From Streptomyces canus (GTDB lineage: Bacteria; Actinomycetota; Actinomycetes; Streptomycetales; Streptomycetaceae), in NCBI RefSeq assembly GCF_030816965.1, contig NZ_JAUSYQ010000002.1:3939001-4003000 (forward strand): 64,000 nt of DNA, given 5' to 3'. The notes under the pieces were generated by a model, which saw only the letters and a list, made by a program, of their open reading frames with translations, did no database searches and was not told the origin of the DNA. The translations under genes were made by a program, and so were the position numbers. This document shows positions 60,501 to 64,000 of this stretch, piece after piece (within the stretch, counting starts at the first letter, position 1; every line of letters begins with the position of its first letter).

Positions 60501-60686
60501 TCAGGCCTGGGTTGCAACTCCGGATTCCCAGCCACGCGGACCAGTGAGCGTGGCGGGCATGAGTCGGGCCAGTTCCGCTCCGTTCTCCCGGGTCACGCGG
60601 AACCATCGGCACCCGTATGCCCAGCGCTCGCCAAACAAGATGAAACGCTCAGAGGCGCTTGTGTCGTGCAGAGGTGTCCTCTGCAC
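60501..60686 (-). CDS. Orphan ORF or gene fragment, 61 aa
   Basis: A GTG-started frame with content SERFILFGERWAYGCRWFRV and normal composition but no recognised family and no good ribosome site. It lies between the ATPase relic and the MerR gene, so it may be another fragment. Confidence 0.3.
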   Translation of the reverse strand: MQRTPLHDTSASERFILFGERWAYGCRWFRVTRENGAELARLMPATLTGPRGWESGVATQA

Positions 60687-60819
60687 CGTTGTAAATGCGT
60701 AGGTGGCTATCGGGGAGGGGTCCCCTCACCACTAGCCCGGCCCGCGTTCTTGCTGTCCCCCCGCCGCCAAGTAGCTTCTTGACCCTCACACCGTGTCAGG
60801 CGGTCAGCTCGGAGACATC

Positions 60820-61641
60820 ATGTTCACCATCGGAGACTTCGCCCGGCACGGCCGCGTCTCAGTCCGGATGCTGCGGCACTACGACGCGACTGGCCTGCTG
60901 CGTCCGGTCCACGTCGACCCCGCCAGCGGCTACCGCTACTACACCGCCGCCCAACTCGCCCGCCTCAACCGGATCATCGCGCTCAAGGATCTCGGATTCA
61001 CCCTCCAGCAGGTCCAGGACATCGTCGACGAAAGGGTCAGCGCCGAGGAGCTGCGCGGCATGCTGCGGCTGCGGCGGGCCGAACTGGAGACCGCTATGGC
61101 TACCGCAGGGGCGCGGCTGATCCAGGTCGAGGCGAGGCTCCGAGCGATCGAGAGCGAGGGGCGCATGCCCACGAACGACGTTGTGCTCAAGAGTGTCCCC
61201 ACCGTCCGGGTGGCGGAGCTGACCGCAACCGCCGCGAGTTTCGAGCCCGAGGACATCGGCCCGGTCATCGGGCCGCTCTACGACGAGCTGTTCCGGCGCC
61301 TGGGCTCGGCGGGCGTCACCCCCACGGGCCCCGGAGTGGCCTACTACGAGGACGCCCCGGAGGGCGGTGGCAGGATCAGCGTCCACGCCGCCGTCCAGGT
61401 CTCCGCCCCTCTCCAGGACGGCGCCTTCCGCATCCTCGACCTGCCGTCTCTCGACCAGGCGGCGACCATCGTGCACCGCGGCTCGATGGACACCGTGCTC
61501 CCCACCGCCCAGGCCCTGGCCCGTTGGATCGACGCCAACGGCTACCAGTCGACCGGATACCCCCGCGAGATCAACCTGGAGTGCCCCGAGAACCGCGACG
61601 ACTGGGTGACGGAACTACAGGCACCGGTGACCCGGATCTGA
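60820..61641 (+). CDS. MerR family regulator with GyrI-like effector domain
   Basis: A 273-aa regulator. The MerR winged helix is TIGDFARHGRVSVRMLRHYD and GLLRPVHVDPASGYRYYTAA, then a coiled coil (about residues 75-120) and a GyrI-like ligand domain (PTVRVAELTATAASFEPEDI; GRISVHAAVQVSAPLQDGAF). Such BmrR/TipA-like proteins sense lipophilic drugs. ATG at 60820 follows GGAGACATC. TTGACC at 60779-60784 with an apparently long spacer is compatible with a MerR-type promoter, so it may control itself. Confidence 0.9.
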   Translation: MFTIGDFARHGRVSVRMLRHYDATGLLRPVHVDPASGYRYYTAAQLARLNRIIALKDLGFTLQQVQDIVDERVSAEELRGMLRLRRAELETAMATAGARLIQVEARLRAIESEGRMPTNDVVLKSVPTVRVAELTATAASFEPEDIGPVIGPLYDELFRRLGSAGVTPTGPGVAYYEDAPEGGGRISVHAAVQVSAPLQDGAFRILDLPSLDQAATIVHRGSMDTVLPTAQALARWIDANGYQSTGYPREINLECPENRDDWVTELQAPVTRI

Positions 61642-61654
61642 CCTCAGTCTTGAG

Positions 61655-61749
61655 AGTGCCCTCCAGCTGGCAGGGTCAGAGCGGCAGCCGAACAGCCGGA
61701 TGATCGACTGCTCGATCTTCCAGCGCTGCCGGCCGAAAGGGCTCTCCAT
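61655..61749 (-). mobile_element. Relic of an IS5-like DDE transposase
   Basis: The minus strand reads FGRQRWKIEQSIIRLFGCR, close to the C-terminal (R)xRWxIERTxxWL block of IS5/IS4-type transposases, then diverges. No terminal repeats or the catalytic DDE residues remain. Confidence 0.35.
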
Positions 61750-61762
61750 CGGACGACATCGC

Positions 61763-61795
61763 CGGGCTCCGCCTCCCACAGGGGGACGGAGCCCG
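61763..61795. terminator. Bidirectional terminator between MerR and acyltransferase genes
   Basis: CGGGCTCCG (61763-61771) pairs with CGGAGCCCG (61787-61795); an inner CCTCCC/GGGGGA extends it. It lies between convergent genes. Confidence 0.75.
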
Positions 61796-61801
61796 AAGTC
61801 G

Positions 61802-63022
61802 TCAGGACCCCTGTCCCCCGGTCGCCGCAGCCCTCACTCGACCCCGTCGTGAACCGTTCGGCCACAGCCTCGGCCTGCGCTTCGCCGCCAGGTCCTCGAT
61901 CCACCCGAACGCCAGGATCGCGAGTCCGATCAGTGGCCAGACCAGGAAGAACATCCAGAGCATGTCCGTCGCGTCGAGTGCGGCGACCGCGCGGTCGCTC
62001 TGCATGAAGGGGAGGCGGTAGGCCAGGTCGATGATGGGGACCGTGGCCATGATCAGCAGGTTGTGCCAGAGGTAGATGGTGACGGCCCGGTTGTTGGAGA
62101 GGGTCACCAGCTTGTCCCAGCGGGCCAGGCGGCCCGGCAACTCCTGCCAGGAGGGCGAGTACTGGAGCAGGATCACCACGAAACCGAAGGACCAGGTCGC
62201 CTGGGCCAGCGGGATGTCGTTCAGGTCCCAGCCCTCGGGGCCCGGATGTCCGGACACCCACCACAGGGCGAAGGCCATCACCATGACCGAACCGGAGACG
62301 GCGAGATAGCGCGGGACCTTCGCCAGCACCCCCTCGTGGTGCGCGAAACCGAGGACCCAGCAGCTGCCGTAGACCGCGAAGTCGGTGACCGCGTTGCCCA
62401 GTTCGCCGGGGATCGTCACCAGTCCCGTGCCCACCACGGCCGTCAGGGCCAGCGGTGCCAGCAATGTCGCCCACGGCACCCTGCGGAACGCCCACAGCAG
62501 CAGCGGGGAGGCCAGCACGAACCACAGATACGCGCGGAGGTACCACAGCGGTCCCACCGCCTGATCCGCCCACGTGCTCTCCAGCAGGTCCTTCGGGAAG
62601 CCGACCTCCCAGGGGTACGGCGGCGCCCCGATCGGGATGACGTAGTTGACCAGCTCCAGCAGGCCCCAGGTGCCGCTGTGGTCCGGGTCCTCCGAGAGCT
62701 TCCAGCCGCCGACGAACATCAGCGGCAGCACCACCGCGCTGAACGCCCAGAGGGGAGGCAGGAGTCGACGGATCCTGCCCCTGATCACACTCAGCGTGGG
62801 CCTGTTCAGCGAGCGCGCCATCAGCGATCCCGCCAGCGCGAACATCACGCCCATCGACGGGAAGAGCACGGTCAGCCATGCCCACCCGAAGAGGTGGTAC
62901 AGGACCACTCGGACCAGTGCCAGGGAGCGGAGAAGGTCCAGATAGCGGTCCCGGCCTGGCGCCTTGGGTGGAGGAACCACCCCGGCCTGTTCCCGCTGGC
63001 CCGCCGTGTACTCCTGCGTCAT
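61802..63022 (-). CDS. Acyltransferase 3 family membrane protein
   Basis: A 406-aa O-acyltransferase with about ten membrane helices. It starts with the family motif RYLDLLRSLALVRVVLYHLF (catalytic His/Arg region) and has SMGVMFALAGSLMARSL. It probably acetylates an envelope polysaccharide. ATG at 63022 overlaps the glycosyltransferase stop (ATGA), so the two enzymes act on the same product: the transferase makes a polymer, this enzyme modifies it. Confidence 0.88.
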   Translation of the reverse strand: MTQEYTAGQREQAGVVPPPKAPGRDRYLDLLRSLALVRVVLYHLFGWAWLTVLFPSMGVMFALAGSLMARSLNRPTLSVIRGRIRRLLPPLWAFSAVVLPLMFVGGWKLSEDPDHSGTWGLLELVNYVIPIGAPPYPWEVGFPKDLLESTWADQAVGPLWYLRAYLWFVLASPLLLWAFRRVPWATLLAPLALTAVVGTGLVTIPGELGNAVTDFAVYGSCWVLGFAHHEGVLAKVPRYLAVSGSVMVMAFALWWVSGHPGPEGWDLNDIPLAQATWSFGFVVILLQYSPSWQELPGRLARWDKLVTLSNNRAVTIYLWHNLLIMATVPIIDLAYRLPFMQSDRAVAALDATDMLWMFFLVWPLIGLAILAFGWIEDLAAKRRPRLWPNGSRRGRVRAAATGGQGS

Positions 63023-64000
63023 CCGACCGGCCTCCGCTCGTCACTCTCACTGCGCGTCCGCTGCCGCGGCACCGGTCCGCCCGGTGCCTCGACGACTCCC
63101 GTGCGGCGCAGCTTCTGCCAGCGCAGGCGGCCTCCGGTGAGGGCCGTGATCCAGGACTGGAGCAGCACGACGTACATGAGCTGGCGGTAGAGAATCTGCT
63201 GCAACGGCAGCGAGATCAGGTGTGTCATGCGTTCCCGGTCCAGCCGGAACGCGTAGGCGGCGCAGACCAGTTGGATCCCGAGGACGCCCAGCCAGGCCAC
63301 GATCGTCTTCTCGGTCGGGCCGAACACGACGCCGTAGAGAAGGAATACGTCGATCAGGGGGGCCAGCAGGGGCGCCACCACCATGAACAGGGAGACCAGC
63401 GGGAGGCCCACGCGGCCGAAGCGGCCCGACGGGCCCCGTTCCACCAGTGCCTTCCGGTGCTTCCAGATCGCCTGCATGGTGCCGTACGACCACCGGTAGC
63501 GCTGGGACCACAGCTGTTGCACGGATTCCGGTGCCTCTGTCCAAGCGCGCGCTTTCTCCGCGTACACCACACGCCAGCCGTCCCGGTGCATGGCCATCGT
63601 GATGTCGGTATCCTCGGCGAGCGTGTCGTCGCTCATGCCGCCGACGCGTTCCAGGGCGGAGCGGCGGAAGGCCCCGACCGCGCCGGGAATCGTCGGCATG
63701 CAGCGCAGGACGTCGTACATCCGGCGGTCGAGGTTGAAGCCCATCACGTACTCGATGTGCTGCCAGGCGCCGATCAGGGAGTCCCGGTTGCCGACCTTGG
63801 CGTTGCCGGCCACGGCTCCCACGCGCGGGTCGCCGAAGGGCTGCACGAGCTCGCGGACCGTGGACGGTTCGAAGACGGTGTCGCCGTCCATCATCACGAT
63901 GATGTCGTGACGGGCGTTCGCCAGACCGCGGTTCAGCGCCGCGGGCTTGCCCGCGTTCAGCTGGCGTACGACCCGCACGTTCGGCAGGCCCATCGCCTCC
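63019..64000 (-). CDS. Membrane glycosyltransferase family 2 (chitin/hyaluronan-synthase like), partial
   Basis: The C-terminal 327 codons of a longer gene; it enters the window at base 64000. Conserved GT2 blocks are LNAGKPAALNRGLANARHDI, MMDGDTVF (metal-binding DxD), GAVGAFRRSALERVGG, EDTD and the QRYRW product-binding motif, followed by membrane helices. In streptomycetes this type is often fused to an upstream polysaccharide-deacetylase domain, which would be outside the window. It makes an extracellular beta-linked polysaccharide. Confidence 0.9.
   Translation of the reverse strand, partial: EAMGLPNVRVVRQLNAGKPAALNRGLANARHDIIVMMDGDTVFEPSTVRELVQPFGDPRVGAVAGNAKVGNRDSLIGAWQHIEYVMGFNLDRRMYDVLRCMPTIPGAVGAFRRSALERVGGMSDDTLAEDTDITMAMHRDGWRVVYAEKARAWTEAPESVQQLWSQRYRWSYGTMQAIWKHRKALVERGPSGRFGRVGLPLVSLFMVVAPLLAPLIDVFLLYGVVFGPTEKTIVAWLGVLGIQLVCAAYAFRLDRERMTHLISLPLQQILYRQLMYVVLLQSWITALTGGRLRWQKLRRTGVVEAPGGPVPRQRTRSESDERRPVG

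Overview
The window is about 64 kb of very high-GC DNA with strong third-position GC bias, frequent GTG starts and many 4-nt start/stop overlaps. Its gene content (an SsgA-like sporulation protein, SigU with its anti-sigma factor, NnaR-NarK, RDD, DUF3039 and CGNR proteins) is that of a Streptomyces core chromosome. From memory, the gene order matches the S. coelicolor interval SCO2911-SCO2963 with local differences. Locus numbers and gene names taken from that match are recollection, not a search.

Layout. 0-5.6 kb: start of an M67 peptidase gene, an amino-acid permease, the clpS-DUF2017 pair and a divergent pncB-pncA NAD-salvage pair. 5.7-12.5 kb: secreted M6 protease, small membrane protein, a 128-bp tandem repeat array, two RDD membrane proteins and ssgG. 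12.5-18.6 kb: a GlcD-type oxidase, a TPR protein, a three-gene split nitrile-hydratase/thiocyanate-hydrolase cluster, a beta-propeller protein and hppD. 18.7-23.8 kb: an Lrp regulator and an OpuC-type osmoprotectant ABC operon, then a self-contained HTH repressor with its operator. 23.8-29.3 kb: a Lon-like protein, an N-acylamino-acid racemase coupled to a GNAT enzyme, a frameshifted PucR regulator that runs into a minisatellite, and an IclR regulator. 29.5-35.9 kb: helicase, MFS exporter, tRNA-Cys, nitrobindin-like protein, tandem SUKH-4 protein and a frameshifted P-loop kinase.

35.9-46 kb: a tightly coupled molybdenum-hydroxylase operon (FAD, 2Fe-2S, Mo subunits, then a 42-aa membrane peptide), followed by a sugar ABC operon ending in a cytoplasmic GH20 hexosaminidase behind a TTGCA-N5-TGCAA operator. 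46-51 kb: DUF3039, AlgH/YqgE, murA, HU and an NAD-malic enzyme. A highly structured RNA with a perfect intrinsic terminator lies just upstream of the malic enzyme. 51-59.4 kb: HelD-like ATPase, RsuA-SigU, CGNR protein, a DUF1772 protein, and NnaR-NarK of nitrate assimilation. 59.6-64 kb: a degenerate stretch with a truncated ATPase, an orphan fragment and a transposase relic around a MerR regulator, then an acyltransferase and a membrane glycosyltransferase leaving the window.

The least-explained items are the structured RNA at 51060-51192, the 128-bp tandem repeats, the split hydratase operon with its phage-like propeller protein, the Mo-hydroxylase that seems to lack its catalytic glutamate, and an RNA stem that would hide the ribosome-binding site of the DUF2017 gene.
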